DNA from: Moraxella equi
Lineage (GTDB): Bacteria > Pseudomonadota > Gammaproteobacteria > Pseudomonadales > Moraxellaceae
DNA: 24,543 nt
Assembly: GCF_002027555.1 (NCBI RefSeq)
Contig: NZ_MXAP01000061.1
Location: 1 to 24,543, forward strand
Direction of reading: 5' to 3'
The translations under genes were made by a program, and so were the position numbers. Below the pieces are notes generated by a model. The model did no database searches. It worked only from the letters and a program-made list of their open reading frames with translations, and had not been told where the DNA came from. The number at the start of each line of letters is the position of its first letter. The first letter of the stretch is position 1. This document shows positions 7,342-17,108 of this stretch, in pieces.

Positions 7342-9141
7342 CTAGCCGTCCACTTTTAGCACCGCCAAAAACGCCTCTTGGGGGATTTCTACACTGCCCA
7401 CCTGTTTCATGCGTTTTTTACCTGCTTTTTGTTTTTCTAACAATTTCTTTTTACGGCTCACGTCCCCGCCATAACATTTTGCCAAAACGTCTTTACGCAT
7501 GGCTTTGACGGTGGAGCGAGCGATAATCTGACTGCCAATCGCCGCTTGAATGGCAACATCAAACATCTGTCTTGGAATCAGCTCTTTCATTTTTTCAACC
7601 AGCTGATTACCACGACGGCGAGCGTGTTCTTGATGGCAAATCATGGCAAGGGCGTCCACTTTTTCGCCATTAATCAGCACGTCCACACGAGCCAATTTGT
7701 CCGCTTGATAACGTTCAAAGCCATAATCTAAGGACGCAAAACCACGACTTGCCGATTTTAATTTATCAAAAAAGTCCATCACCACTTCGCCCATCGGAAT
7801 GTCAAAGACGACTTGCACTTGGCGCGCCATAAACTTCATGTCCACCTGCACGCCACGACGTTCAATGGCAAGCGTGATAACGTTGCCCAGATATTCTTGT
7901 GGCACCAAAATATTGCAACGGGCAATCGGCTCACGAAACTCTTGGATTACGCCTGTATCAGGGAGCTTGGACGGGTTATCCACATAGACAATCTCGCCAT
8001 TTTTTTTGACGACTTCATAAATCACGCTCGGAGCAGTGGTAATCAAATCAAGGTCGTATTCACGCTCCAAACGCTCTTGAATAATCTCCATGTGGAGCAT
8101 GCCCAAAAAGCCACAGCGAAAACCAAAGCCAAGTGCTTCTGATGTATCAGGCTCAAAGAATAGAGCTGAATCGTTGATTTGTAATTTTTGTAAGGCTTCA
8201 CGAAACTTTTCAAAATCCGATGAGTCAATCGGGAACACACCTGCATACACCTGTGGCGTTACCTTTTTAAAGCCTGCAATGGAGTCCACTTCGGGCGTTT
8301 TTGCCAAAGTAATGGTGTCGCCCACAGGCGCCCCTGCAATGTCCTTAATCCCTGCGATGATAAAGCCGACTTCGCCCGCCTGCAAAATGCCTGTCTCTAA
8401 GCGTTTGGGGGTGAACACGCCAATGGAAGTTACCAAATGGCTCTCGCCTGTGGATTTGATAAAAATTTTATCGCCTGTTTTGACCTGCCCTTCACGCACA
8501 CGCACCAAAGACACCACGCCCAGATAATTATCAAACCATGAATCAATAATCAAGGCTTGCAAGGGGGCGTCTCGGTCGCCTTTGGGGGCGGGGATTTTCT
8601 CCACTAGGGCTTGTAGCAATTCATCAATGCCCACGCCTGTTTTGGCGGATACTCGTGGAGCGTCCACCGCCTCAATGCCGATGATGTCCTCAATCTCCTC
8701 GATGACACGCTCAGGCTCAACCTGTGGCAGGTCAATTTTGTTTAATACAGGTAAAACTTCTAAATCCTGCTCAATGGCGGTGTAGCAGTTGGCAACCGAC
8801 TGAGCCTCCACGCCTTGAGCTGCATCCACGACAAGGAGTGCCCCTTCACAGGCAGCGAGCGAACGAGATACTTCATAAGAAAAGTCCACGTGTCCTGGGG
8901 TGTCGATAAAATTTAGCTGATATTTTTCGCCACTCGGATGGTTGTAGTATAGCGTTACCGATTGGGCTTTGATGGTAATGCCACGCTCACGCTCAATATC
9001 CATGCTGTCAAGCACCTGAGCCTGCATTTCACGGTCAGACAGACCACCACACACCTGAATAAAACGGTCGGCAAGGGTAGATTTGCCGTGGTCGATGTGG
9101 GCGATGATAGAAAAATTACGGATATGAGAAAGTGCGGTCAT
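7342..9141 (-). CDS. lepA: elongation factor 4 (LepA)
   Basis: EF-4 is a ribosome-bound translational GTPase that affects initiation and back-translocation. The 599-residue protein is of normal length and begins with the G1 loop AHIDHGKST (14-22), followed by DTPGH (G3) and NKID (G4). The EF-G-like domains follow, and then the LepA-specific basic C-terminal region with [17 protein letters not shown]. The ATG at 9141 leaves a 119-base gap from the capsule operon that contains a terminator and an extended -10 promoter, so lepA starts a new operon with lepB, DUF4845 and rnc. Confidence 0.98.
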   Translation of the reverse strand: MTALSHIRNFSIIAHIDHGKSTLADRFIQVCGGLSDREMQAQVLDSMDIERERGITIKAQSVTLYYNHPSGEKYQLNFIDTPGHVDFSYEVSRSLAACEGALLVVDAAQGVEAQSVANCYTAIEQDLEVLPVLNKIDLPQVEPERVIEEIEDIIGIEAVDAPRVSAKTGVGIDELLQALVEKIPAPKGDRDAPLQALIIDSWFDNYLGVVSLVRVREGQVKTGDKIFIKSTGESHLVTSIGVFTPKRLETGILQAGEVGFIIAGIKDIAGAPVGDTITLAKTPEVDSIAGFKKVTPQVYAGVFPIDSSDFEKFREALQKLQINDSALFFEPDTSEALGFGFRCGFLGMLHMEIIQERLEREYDLDLITTAPSVIYEVVKKNGEIVYVDNPSKLPDTGVIQEFREPIARCNILVPQEYLGNVITLAIERRGVQVDMKFMARQVQVVFDIPMGEVVMDFFDKLKSASRGFASLDYGFERYQADKLARVDVLINGEKVDALAMICHQEHARRRGNQLVEKMKELIPRQMFDVAIQAAIGSQIIARSTVKAMRKDVLAKCYGGDVSRKKKLLEKQKAGKKRMKQVGSVEIPQEAFLAVLKVDG

Positions 9142-9172
9142 GATGTCTATAAAATTTAAATGATAACAGGAT

Positions 9173-9181
9173 ATTGTAGCA
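9173..9181 (-). promoter_or_regulatory. extended -10 promoter of lepA
   Basis: Reading leftward, TGC-TACAAT forms an extended -10 element about 32 bases before the lepA ATG. No good -35 hexamer is seen at the expected distance, as is usual for extended -10 promoters. The same TGCTACAAT nine-mer occurs upstream of kpsM. Confidence 0.45.
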
Positions 9182-9202
9182 GTTTTTTAAAAAAATGCCT
9201 AT

Positions 9203-9226
9203 AAAAATTCATCACGGCGTGATAAA
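9203..9226 (-). terminator. terminator at the end of the capsule operon
   Basis: The minus transcript can pair UUUAUCAC with GUGAUGAA (one G-U wobble) around a three-base GCC loop, followed by five U residues. It is 35 bases after the kpsS stop and before the lepA promoter. The tight loop makes it a moderate call. Confidence 0.5.
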
Positions 9227-9260
9227 TGATAAATATGGTGGCTATGAAAAGGGGTTGGGC

Positions 9261-10481
9261 TTATTTGGTTGTTATCGCATCCTGTGCCAAACTTCGATAA
9301 AAGCCCGACAGCTCCCACGGGGCTTTGCCATAAAATGAGCCGTTCAACTGCGTCTGCTCGATGAGATATTCCCTAAATTTTAGATAAAAATCACGGTCAG
9401 GGGCGGTCGGATTTGCCCAAAACTCATCCAAAGACTTTTGGTCGGTCAGTCCCACCACATCATACAAGGCACGCCCCATGATTTTGGTGGGTTTTTGATG
9501 ATATACTGATTGCAACGCGGTGGTGCTGTTTACCGTAATCATGCCAATGCTTGCCTTCATCAGGCTCGGCAAGTGCATGTCGCAGCCATAAAATACCCTG
9601 CCCTGCACCCCAAGCTCATCACTGAGCTTGGCAATCATGCGAGTGTAGTCACGATGTCCACGGTCTAAGGGGTGATGTTTAAACAGCAGGCTCGTGCCAC
9701 TGGGGGCATGCTTGGCAAAACTTATCATGACTTCACTGATAAAATCACGCACGTCCTGATAGTCGCTGTGATGGCTGATTTGTGAGTCGTTATGCACCTG
9801 TAAACTAACGAGATAGAAGTTTTTTTGCCCAACCAGTCGCTCTTGCAAACGCTTGTCCGAATGATAACGGGTAAACTTACGCACAGGGGCTTTGACCCAC
9901 GCCCACGCTTCCGCCCATAGGGACAAGCCCCGATAATGCTCATAATGCGGATATCGCCACTGCCCTACAAACACCGCCACATAATACACCATGCTCGCCA
10001 CACACAGCCGATAAAAACGGTTGTCGGTAAATTCTGGCTTGTCATTTGCCCGTTGCAGGGTATCAATGAGCGTTGAGTCCAGTCGTGAATAGCCGTTAAT
10101 GCCATGCTCTTCTAGGGTGATATAATCAGGTCGCAGATAACCCTCTTCAAAGACAAAAAAGGCAACCCCCAGACGCTTGCACACCTGTCGTGCAATCTCA
10201 TGATAAGGGCGACAGTCGTTAAAACAAACCACCGCTTTTAGCTGTTTGTCATCAATGAGTTTGGTTAAAAATTCATCAAACTCACTTTGATGCCCTCGAA
10301 AATTACTCATCTTGTCCTTGTGGCAATAAAAAAGAGCATCGCCTGCATTAAAATTAACCTTATGCACTCGCTTGTCCTCACTCATCAAAAATGTGGCAAA
10401 ACGACAAAAAAACGTCCCCATTTTGCCTTGCAGTAGCAAAATGTCATCATAAGACAACAGGCGTTTTAATATTAGCGACAT
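9261..10481 (-). CDS. kpsS: capsule Kdo-linker glycosyltransferase KpsS (LipB)
   Basis: KpsS adds the first beta-Kdo residue to the lyso-phosphatidylglycerol anchor of group 2 capsules. The 406-residue sequence follows E. coli KpsS closely by memory: LLLQGKMGTFF (16-26), CFNDCRPYHEIA (86-97), FEEGYLRP (111-118), NDSQISHHS (231-239) and KHHPLDRGH (268-276), then TVNSTTALQS. The protein is cytoplasmic or peripheral, with no signal peptide. The ATG at 10481 is preferred over a TTG two codons upstream; neither has a clear ribosome site. It is the last gene of the capsule operon, 110 bases after kpsC. Confidence 0.92.
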   Translation of the reverse strand: MSLILKRLLSYDDILLLQGKMGTFFCRFATFLMSEDKRVHKVNFNAGDALFYCHKDKMSNFRGHQSEFDEFLTKLIDDKQLKAVVCFNDCRPYHEIARQVCKRLGVAFFVFEEGYLRPDYITLEEHGINGYSRLDSTLIDTLQRANDKPEFTDNRFYRLCVASMVYYVAVFVGQWRYPHYEHYRGLSLWAEAWAWVKAPVRKFTRYHSDKRLQERLVGQKNFYLVSLQVHNDSQISHHSDYQDVRDFISEVMISFAKHAPSGTSLLFKHHPLDRGHRDYTRMIAKLSDELGVQGRVFYGCDMHLPSLMKASIGMITVNSTTALQSVYHQKPTKIMGRALYDVVGLTDQKSLDEFWANPTAPDRDFYLKFREYLIEQTQLNGSFYGKAPWELSGFYRSLAQDAITTK

Positions 10482-10591
10482 AGACAATCAAAAAAAGTAA
10501 AAAGATGATAAAAACTAACAAATGAAAATAAAAACTGATTAAAATACAAACAGTTGGCTGACGTATTGTATCATAGTTTTTATACAATTTT

Positions 10592-12757
10592 TTACCGTAT
10601 GGTGATTTTTCGTAATTGCATGGCGGTGGTTTTGACGTTTTGGGTCAGTCGTTTGGCAAGACTTGGCTTGGCGGTATGAGCTTGATTGTACAAATACTCG
10701 ATGACTTGCTCAGGCGTGGCAAGTCCTATTCCATGCGGTAGATGATACATGGGATAGCCAATAAGCGTGCCATAGATGAGTCCATCTAGGGTCAAGGCGG
10801 GTAGATTGGGGCGGGTACGTCTGTTTAAAGCATTGATTTTGGGGGTGTTGTCAGACTCAACCACATCATCAGTCAGCCCAAAACCTGCATAAAACGGCAA
10901 GCCATAGCACACCACCTTTTTATCTCGCAGCAGGGCTTCAAACCCTGTCAAAGAGCTTATCGTATGCACCACATCGCACACATCTAGGCAGTCGGGCATG
11001 GCAACATCGTGGGCAACCATGTCCGCCAAATGATGATTATCCGTCTTGCCGACCCGTAGCCCTGCTTCCACATCAGGGTGCGGTTTATAGATAATCACAT
11101 CATCAGGGAAATCGGCTCGCACCCTTGCCAGAAGCTCGCTGTTTTTTTTAATCACGCTCGTACACGTCTGCACAGACGCATCATCTTCAACCTGTCCGAC
11201 CACCAGACGAATGGGGCGGTTTGATTTTAAGGCGTTAATCTCACGGATAAAATCATGGTTTTTGGTGGGGACGTTGTATTTACTGACTCGTTTGGTTAAA
11301 AGCAGTTCATGCAAGCCTTTGGCACGCTGTATCTCGTCATCAGTTAGGCAAATGCCGTTTAAAATCTGCTCCAAACGGCTCGGGGCGGTCGCATCAAAAT
11401 AAATCCCCACATCGTCCATGACCACCGACAACGGGACGATGAGCGTTGCCCCCAAGCCATTTGAACGGATAAAGCCGTCTTCCATGCACCAAATGACAGG
11501 ATTTGTCATGCCACGTTTGGCAAGCTTGTCGTTTAACAGGCGTTTGGATTTTTGCCCCCATACGACATAATCGGTAGTATTAGATAAAGCGTTAAATACT
11601 TTACTGTCGGCACGTTTGGCACGTTTTTCATTGATACCATATGGCAAAAAAAACCACCATTTGGTTTTGGGTTTGACGGTCAAATTTACCTTATCAAACC
11701 CCAAAAATCCCCGCACAAATGGCACTTTCCAGCGACTAAAATCATAAACAAAGAGTTCGCTACCAAGCCGATTTTGCCAATCACGGCTGGCGATGAGATA
11801 GTCCATAACCGTCTCTATGTCGCACGCTCGTCCTGTGGCAGGATTGGCATAATGGCTATACTGCACATAACTGGCATAAAAAAGCTGATTAAGGCTTGCT
11901 TGTGTGATGTTTAGCGTTTGATAATGGCAGATAAGGTTTTGATACATAGATGTATTTTTGACAAAATCATCATCGGTCAAGCCAAAGCCAGCATACCAGT
12001 TTACGCCAAAATTATGCACTGTTTTGCCAAGCATTAATGCCTCAAAACCCATGTGCGAGCTGACTGTGTAGACCGCACAGGCTTGACGGATAAGGGCAAT
12101 AGGGTTGCAGGGCGTATCTAAATAGAACGGCGGAGCGATGTCGGTCGGGGTAAAATAGCCCTTGCCAGCAGGGTGCGCCTTTATCCAGATATTAGCATTG
12201 GAATACCGCTCTTTGGCGTGGGCGAGCATGGCAAAAAAGCTGTCCGCACTCGCCCCTGCTCCTGTGATAGACGCATCATTTGCCACTTGGTCGATGATGA
12301 TGATGTGGGGCTTGTCGTTATTTGCCAATGCCGATAAATCAGGGGCGGTGGTGGTTTGGTTGTATTTGGACAATTGGTGCGTGATGATTTTGTTGATTAA
12401 CCGCTGTGCGTGTCGCTCTTTATCATCACTCCACTGTGCCATACAGTCGGCGATAAGTGCTTGCAAGCGGTTAGGGGTGGCTAGGTCAAAATACACGCCC
12501 AAATCGTCTTTGATAAAGCTTGCCCCCACGCTGTGTATGCCACTGCCAAGCGAGCGTAAAAAGCCGTCTTCTACTGTGATGAGTGCTAAGTTATGCGTGT
12601 CGGCAAAGGACACCGCCTTGCTACGGCTTGGTTTTTTCCCCCATGCTAGCACGGCTTGGGCAGTTTTGTCTTTATAAACAATGTCCGCCTCAAGTGCCAC
12701 GCCAAGTAAGGGATTATTTTTAATAATCCCTTTGGTGGCACAAGACAAACGCACCAT
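10592..12757 (-). CDS. kpsC: dual-module beta-Kdo transferase KpsC (LipA)
   Basis: KpsC extends the poly-beta-Kdo linker of group 2 capsules and carries two related glycosyltransferase modules. Both are visible in the 721 residues as an internal duplication: VEDGFLRSLG (62-71) and MEDGFIRSNG (425-434); DDLGVYFD (84-91) and DDVGIYFD (448-455); SKYN at 130 and 492; QVANDASI (157-164) and QVEDDASV (522-529); KAHP at 193 and KPHP at 558; SSHMGFEAL (233-241) and SSLTGFEAL (601-609); YAGFGLTDD at 255 and 623. Length and order are normal, so both modules look intact. The ATG overlaps the kpsD stop in TGATG with no ribosome site of its own, suggesting reinitiation. In Neisseria nomenclature this is LipA. 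Confidence 0.95.
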   Translation of the reverse strand: MVRLSCATKGIIKNNPLLGVALEADIVYKDKTAQAVLAWGKKPSRSKAVSFADTHNLALITVEDGFLRSLGSGIHSVGASFIKDDLGVYFDLATPNRLQALIADCMAQWSDDKERHAQRLINKIITHQLSKYNQTTTAPDLSALANNDKPHIIIIDQVANDASITGAGASADSFFAMLAHAKERYSNANIWIKAHPAGKGYFTPTDIAPPFYLDTPCNPIALIRQACAVYTVSSHMGFEALMLGKTVHNFGVNWYAGFGLTDDDFVKNTSMYQNLICHYQTLNITQASLNQLFYASYVQYSHYANPATGRACDIETVMDYLIASRDWQNRLGSELFVYDFSRWKVPFVRGFLGFDKVNLTVKPKTKWWFFLPYGINEKRAKRADSKVFNALSNTTDYVVWGQKSKRLLNDKLAKRGMTNPVIWCMEDGFIRSNGLGATLIVPLSVVMDDVGIYFDATAPSRLEQILNGICLTDDEIQRAKGLHELLLTKRVSKYNVPTKNHDFIREINALKSNRPIRLVVGQVEDDASVQTCTSVIKKNSELLARVRADFPDDVIIYKPHPDVEAGLRVGKTDNHHLADMVAHDVAMPDCLDVCDVVHTISSLTGFEALLRDKKVVCYGLPFYAGFGLTDDVVESDNTPKINALNRRTRPNLPALTLDGLIYGTLIGYPMYHLPHGIGLATPEQVIEYLYNQAHTAKPSLAKRLTQNVKTTAMQLRKITIR

Positions 12758-14463
12758 CAGAGTTTGACAATCACGCCTGTCGCCACGGCAAGCTGATAGA
12801 TGATCTGTGCAATGCCACGAGCGATTTCCACTTTGCGAGTTTTGACTTTTGGCAAGACCATAATCTCATCGCCCTCTTGAATGCGATAGGCGGTATTAAC
12901 GACACTGATTTCGCCGTTTTGATGCATGACCAAAATCTCTTCGCTGTCGGCATTGTCATCAAATCCGCCTGACTTGGCGATGTAATCGCCCACCGTCAAA
13001 TCGGCATTAAAGGTCAATGCCCCTTGGTTACGCACTTGACCATTTACGGTGATGACAGATGTTTGGGCAGGGATATGAATGATGTCGCCCTGCTCCAAGA
13101 TGATGTCCTGCCATGAGTTTGGCACGACCACCACACGCCCTGTCGGCTCAATGCGGCGAGCCTTATTGATAAACTGCTCCACCAGTTTGGCATCCTGAGA
13201 GCGTAGCTGGGCTTCTTCTCGGGTTGTGGACTGGGTAACCAGTGTCATCTCTTCTAGGCGGTCTAAGGCTCTGTTGATAGACGCTTTTTGGCTTGCCTTG
13301 ACCGACTCACGATAAATCGTCAAGTTATTGACATTGGCAAGGCTAGACGGTTCAAGCTGGGCAATCACATCTTTTAATCTTGCCCCATAAGGCAATACTA
13401 CCGCCCCATTGCCCTTATGAGCCCCCGTGACTTGCACCGCTATCGTCCCTGCATGACGGTCGGAGGTGACCACGAGCGTGTCGCCATTTTGGACAGGGAT
13501 GTTTCGTGCTTCATTTAGAGCATAGTATTCTGCCGTCTTGGCTTTGCCTGAGGCTCGGGTAATGCCGACGTTGGTCGCATCTGGTAGGGGGTTTGCAACA
13601 GCGAGCACGTCTGAGATGGTCAAGTCATTGACCCCAAACTCAAAGACATATTCATTTTGTACTCGACCTGAGATGGAAAAGGTCTGTTTTTGGGGAGCGA
13701 CATTAATCACATCCCCATCTCTGAACGAAAATGGCGACAAACGCCCCATGATAAGAAAATCATACAGGTTAATTTGTTGGACAACCTGACCGCCACGCAG
13801 GATTTGCACATCAATATAACTGCCACGCTTAGGGTCCACGCCCCCCGCACGGTCTAGGTAGGATAAGACACTATCGGCCGCCAATCCGCCATAGTACCCT
13901 GGTTGATTGACAAAGCCCGTGACAAACACTTTGACAGGTTGGGCTTGCTCCAAAGACGCATACACGCCCACATTAGAGCGGTAAATCCGTCCTATCGCCG
14001 ACTGTACCACGCTTTGCAATTGTCCATTTTGCACGCCTGCAATGCGTACCGGCCCGACATTTGGCAAAAAGATATTACCCTGCGGGTCAACGGTCATCGT
14101 GGCGGCATACTGATACGCCCCCCACATCCTCACTTGCACGTTGTCGCCGACATTGATGACATAACTGTCATTAAAGGTGGAGCCTGACGTGGTAGAGAAC
14201 GCCCCACGAAAGAGCTGCTCACCAAAAATACGCACGTCTGTTTTGACATTTTGGATGACGGGACTATTGTTAATGATGGCATTGGTCGGCATACTTGCCA
14301 TTGCCACCGCTTCGGCGGTGGTTGCCTCTGACGGCACGCCCGTACCATTGACCACGCCTGCCAGTCTGCCTGTATTATTGCCCGTGGCAAAATTGGTATT
14401 GGCAAAGGCGGTATGCGTCAAAACCAAAGCAATGACCAAAGGGGTTTTTATCAATTTTTTCAT
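12757..14463 (-). CDS. kpsD: capsule export outer-membrane/periplasmic protein KpsD
   Basis: KpsD is the polysaccharide-export (OPX/Wza family) component that takes the polymer through the outer membrane. The 568-residue product starts with a signal peptide, MKKLIKTPLVIALVLTHTAFA, likely cut after AFA (residue 21). An alanine/serine/asparagine-rich stretch follows, then a poly-export domain beginning near YVINVGDNVQVRMWG, several SLBB-like segments (for example VFVTGFVNQPG and ITVNGQVRNQG) and a helical C-terminus. There is no lipobox cysteine. Length and lack of acylation match E. coli KpsD rather than the shorter CtrA/BexD lipoproteins. The ATG at 14463 has AGGA eight bases upstream; longer in-frame starts lie inside kpsE and are rejected. 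It ends overlapping kpsC by one base. Confidence 0.93.
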   Translation of the reverse strand: MKKLIKTPLVIALVLTHTAFANTNFATGNNTGRLAGVVNGTGVPSEATTAEAVAMASMPTNAIINNSPVIQNVKTDVRIFGEQLFRGAFSTTSGSTFNDSYVINVGDNVQVRMWGAYQYAATMTVDPQGNIFLPNVGPVRIAGVQNGQLQSVVQSAIGRIYRSNVGVYASLEQAQPVKVFVTGFVNQPGYYGGLAADSVLSYLDRAGGVDPKRGSYIDVQILRGGQVVQQINLYDFLIMGRLSPFSFRDGDVINVAPQKQTFSISGRVQNEYVFEFGVNDLTISDVLAVANPLPDATNVGITRASGKAKTAEYYALNEARNIPVQNGDTLVVTSDRHAGTIAVQVTGAHKGNGAVVLPYGARLKDVIAQLEPSSLANVNNLTIYRESVKASQKASINRALDRLEEMTLVTQSTTREEAQLRSQDAKLVEQFINKARRIEPTGRVVVVPNSWQDIILEQGDIIHIPAQTSVITVNGQVRNQGALTFNADLTVGDYIAKSGGFDDNADSEEILVMHQNGEISVVNTAYRIQEGDEIMVLPKVKTRKVEIARGIAQIIYQLAVATGVIVKL

Positions 14464-14479
14464 TATTTTTCCTATGCAA

Positions 14480-15589
14480 TCACTTGGCGTGGTCTTTGAT
14501 GACCGCCAGTACCAATACGATAAAACCATACAAGATGAGTAGTAGCACAAGCGACGTTCCTAGCACATAGCCCACACGGGGGTATAAGGCATCTTCTGCC
14601 CGATGAGGGGAGGTGATGACCACCAAGTTTTTCATCTTACGCATGACTTCTGCCCGAGAACTCTCTAAGGACGTCAAGGCGATTTTATAAAGCTCACTGG
14701 CAAACTCCGCCTCTGCTTTTAGGGTTTCAAATTCCACCGTTTTGGCGTTAAGCTTGGCATCTCGTGGGGAGGTAAGTTTGGCTTGTTCATCCTTGATTTG
14801 CTTTTCTACCGAACGTATCTGACTACGCAGGCTCACCACTTGCGGAGCTTCTGGATTAAGATAGCTGAGCAGTTGACGCTCTTCGGTACGCAATGAGCTT
14901 AGCTGTCCTTGCAAGGTGCCGATGACTTGATTGACCATTTGGGCATTGACTTGCGGGTCAAAAATCTCATTTTGGTTTTGGTAGTCAATCACCGCCTTTT
15001 TGGCGTCATTGAGCTTTTGCTCGGCATCAGCAGCTTGGGCGGCGACAAAGACAAGCTGTTCATTTGCCACATCTTTTGAGATGTTATTGACAAATTTTTC
15101 AGATTCACGCAAGATGGCTTGGTTGAGCTTTAAGGCATATTCTGGCTCAAAGCCCTCTGTTGTTACCGTAAGTACATAACTTAGCTCGTCAAGCGACACC
15201 GACACACGTTTTTTAAAGTACTCTCTTAGCTCTTCTTGGGTAGCATCACTTGGGATTTCATTGATAAAGTCCGCCCCATTAACATGATAGGCTTCACGAA
15301 ACTTAAATTCTGCATCCAGTTTATCTATCATGTCATTAGACAGAATATATTTGGTCAAATATAGAGCATCTTCACGGTTGGTGTTATTAACCCCAAGCAA
15401 TGATGAGATACCCGTGGCGGATACGCCCTGCTCGGAGACTTGCTTGATGACCACATCCGATGTACTAACGTAGCGTGGGTGAGCCAATACGAGTGTATAA
15501 GCACTGATGGCAATCCACGGCAAAATCACCACCAAGATAAACAAGATGATGGCTGAGCGATTACGCTTATTTTTTATCTTTGTGAACAT
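14480..15589 (-). CDS. kpsE: capsule export inner-membrane periplasmic adaptor KpsE
   Basis: KpsE is a polysaccharide co-polymerase-type protein that links the KpsMT transporter to KpsD across the periplasm. The 369-residue sequence has one membrane helix near each end (about 12-35 and 340-362) around a large periplasmic domain. Residues around 175-310 are rich in heptad-like Ala/Leu/Gln/Lys/Glu and should form coiled coil. The proximal VSTSDVVIKQ region after helix one is typical of the family. The ATG at 15589 overlaps the kpsT 3' end by 23 bases and has GAGGTG upstream; a TTG at 15628 would add 13 residues and is less likely. kpsD follows after 16 bases. Confidence 0.92.
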   Translation of the reverse strand: MFTKIKNKRNRSAIILFILVVILPWIAISAYTLVLAHPRYVSTSDVVIKQVSEQGVSATGISSLLGVNNTNREDALYLTKYILSNDMIDKLDAEFKFREAYHVNGADFINEIPSDATQEELREYFKKRVSVSLDELSYVLTVTTEGFEPEYALKLNQAILRESEKFVNNISKDVANEQLVFVAAQAADAEQKLNDAKKAVIDYQNQNEIFDPQVNAQMVNQVIGTLQGQLSSLRTEERQLLSYLNPEAPQVVSLRSQIRSVEKQIKDEQAKLTSPRDAKLNAKTVEFETLKAEAEFASELYKIALTSLESSRAEVMRKMKNLVVITSPHRAEDALYPRVGYVLGTSLVLLLILYGFIVLVLAVIKDHAK

Positions 15590-16238
15590 GTTCGTTATAC
15601 ACCTCAATGGCTTCTTTGGGGTCGTCAAAGACTTTGGCGGTCTGCTCCATCAGCACAATGCCAATATCACAATTTTTCTCGATGTCTTTTAGGTTATGCG
15701 ACACCATCAAAAATCCTGCCTGCTTACGGCGGGCTTCCAATATCTCTTCGCTACGTTTACGAAACGCCGCATCACCGACCGCACCCACTTCATCTAACAT
15801 ATAATAATCAAAATCAAAGGCAAGCGACAGCCCAAAGGTCAGCCGTGAACGCATGCCCGATGAGTAGCTTTTGACTGGCATGTCGAAGTATTTACCAATA
15901 TCAGCAAACTCTTCAACAAAGCGAATCTTCTCATCGATATAATCACCACTTGAATACAAACGGCACACAAAACGCACGTTTTGCCTGCCTGTCAGACTGC
16001 CCTGAAAGCCCCCTGCCACGCCCACCGGCCAGCTGATGGTACTATCAGTAACCACCTCGCCTTTATCGGGGGTATCTAGCCCACAGATGATGCGTAGCAA
16101 GGTTGATTTGCCCGCCCCGTTTCGCCCAAGCAGTCCTACCGACTGCTTATCGGCAATGGTCAAATTCAAATCCTTAAAAAGATAGTGCCGACCGTGTGGG
16201 GTCATAAAGGATTTGGTAATGTTTTTAATCTCAATCAT
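15567..16238 (-). CDS. kpsT: capsule ABC transporter ATPase KpsT
   Basis: KpsT is the ATP-hydrolysing subunit of the capsular polysaccharide exporter. The 223 residues contain Walker A GRNGAGKST (38-46), the signature SYSSGMRSRL (124-133), Walker B YYMLDE with D149 and E150, and the switch histidine H181 in VSHN. The Trp-Pro-Val-Gly (WPVG) segment at 70-73 and GLDTPDKGEV match the polysaccharide-exporter subgroup (KpsT/CtrD/BexA). The size is normal. The ATG at 16238 follows the kpsM stop by nine bases with only a weak AAGAG site. Confidence 0.95.
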   Translation of the reverse strand: MIEIKNITKSFMTPHGRHYLFKDLNLTIADKQSVGLLGRNGAGKSTLLRIICGLDTPDKGEVVTDSTISWPVGVAGGFQGSLTGRQNVRFVCRLYSSGDYIDEKIRFVEEFADIGKYFDMPVKSYSSGMRSRLTFGLSLAFDFDYYMLDEVGAVGDAAFRKRSEEILEARRKQAGFLMVSHNLKDIEKNCDIGIVLMEQTAKVFDDPKEAIEVYNEHVHKDKK

Positions 16239-16247
16239 CTCTTATCA

Positions 16248-17060
16248 TCATTTGGCACGAATCAAATCACGCTCAAAGGCTTTATACAATAGCAGTCCCA
16301 AAAAATTCACACACACCGTCCATTTGGCAAAATACCACATGTCCACATGATAAATCGGATATGTCGGCGACAGCGAGTGCCTTATCATCTCTAAGTTATG
16401 CATAAAAGGGTTATACATCAGATAACTTAAATACGGCTCGGGTATCATATGCACCGAATACAGCACCCCTGAGGTAAAATACAGTATCGTAAAGATAATG
16501 CTAATAATTTTGCTAACCTCACCACCATAATGCCCCACAATCATGAGTATCATGGCAAGCCCAAAGGCAAAAAAGAACATCATCAGCCAACAAAACAGCA
16601 CCATATCCAAATGCTCGGTACTAAACCCAATGCCAAAAAAGGCGAGCCCACACAACAAGATGACAAAGGTCATAAAATAAATCACCAGCTCCAAAAACGA
16701 GCGAGCGATAATCACATCAATATGCCGTACCGCCCGATACATGAGCAATCCAGCATTGGCAGAGACCGCTCCTAGTGAGCGAGTGGCGATTTTCTGCATC
16801 ATAAAAAACGGCGTAAACCCTGCCACCAAAAACAGCATATAATCCATGCCAGGCAAGGCACGTTTCATGATAGTTCCAAAGATAATCATCATAATCGCCA
16901 TTTGCAAAATGACTTCTAAGGGAGCCCACAGATAACCCAAACGATAACTGCCAAAACGGGTTTGTAATTCACGCATGAGCAGGGCATGAAACGCCGCACC
17001 CATGACGGCCAGTCCACTGCGTTTTTTTATCGGTCGGTATGGGGGTAGCTCAATGGACAT
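16248..17060 (-). CDS. kpsM: capsule ABC transporter permease KpsM
   Basis: KpsM is the membrane subunit of the group 2 capsule exporter. The 270-residue protein has the conserved N-terminal LLMRELQTRFGSYRLGYLW box, six hydrophobic helices, ANAGLLMYRAVRHIDVIIAR in the middle and YLMYNPFMHNLEMIRHS near the end, all closely parallel to E. coli KpsM. I chose the ATG at 17060 (MSIELPPYRP); an in-frame TTG at 17138 would add 26 residues and overlap the promoter. No strong ribosome site is visible. It is the first gene of the capsule operon, so transcription order is M-T-E-D-C-S. Confidence 0.94.
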   Translation of the reverse strand: MSIELPPYRPIKKRSGLAVMGAAFHALLMRELQTRFGSYRLGYLWAPLEVILQMAIMMIIFGTIMKRALPGMDYMLFLVAGFTPFFMMQKIATRSLGAVSANAGLLMYRAVRHIDVIIARSFLELVIYFMTFVILLCGLAFFGIGFSTEHLDMVLFCWLMMFFFAFGLAMILMIVGHYGGEVSKIISIIFTILYFTSGVLYSVHMIPEPYLSYLMYNPFMHNLEMIRHSLSPTYPIYHVDMWYFAKWTVCVNFLGLLLYKAFERDLIRAK

Positions 17061-17108
17061 GACAGGTGCCAAATTAGACAAGTTTAAAAGAGATAAAAAA
17101 TTTTCGAC

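Noticed and set aside
10565..10588. ATTGTAT/ATACAAT inverted repeat between kpsC and kpsS
   Set aside because: The T run follows it only on the plus strand, where no gene ends, and the arms are short and AT-rich.
12162..12677. 171-codon plus-strand frame inside kpsC
   Set aside because: It is antisense to a well-conserved module of KpsC and shows no coding features of its own.
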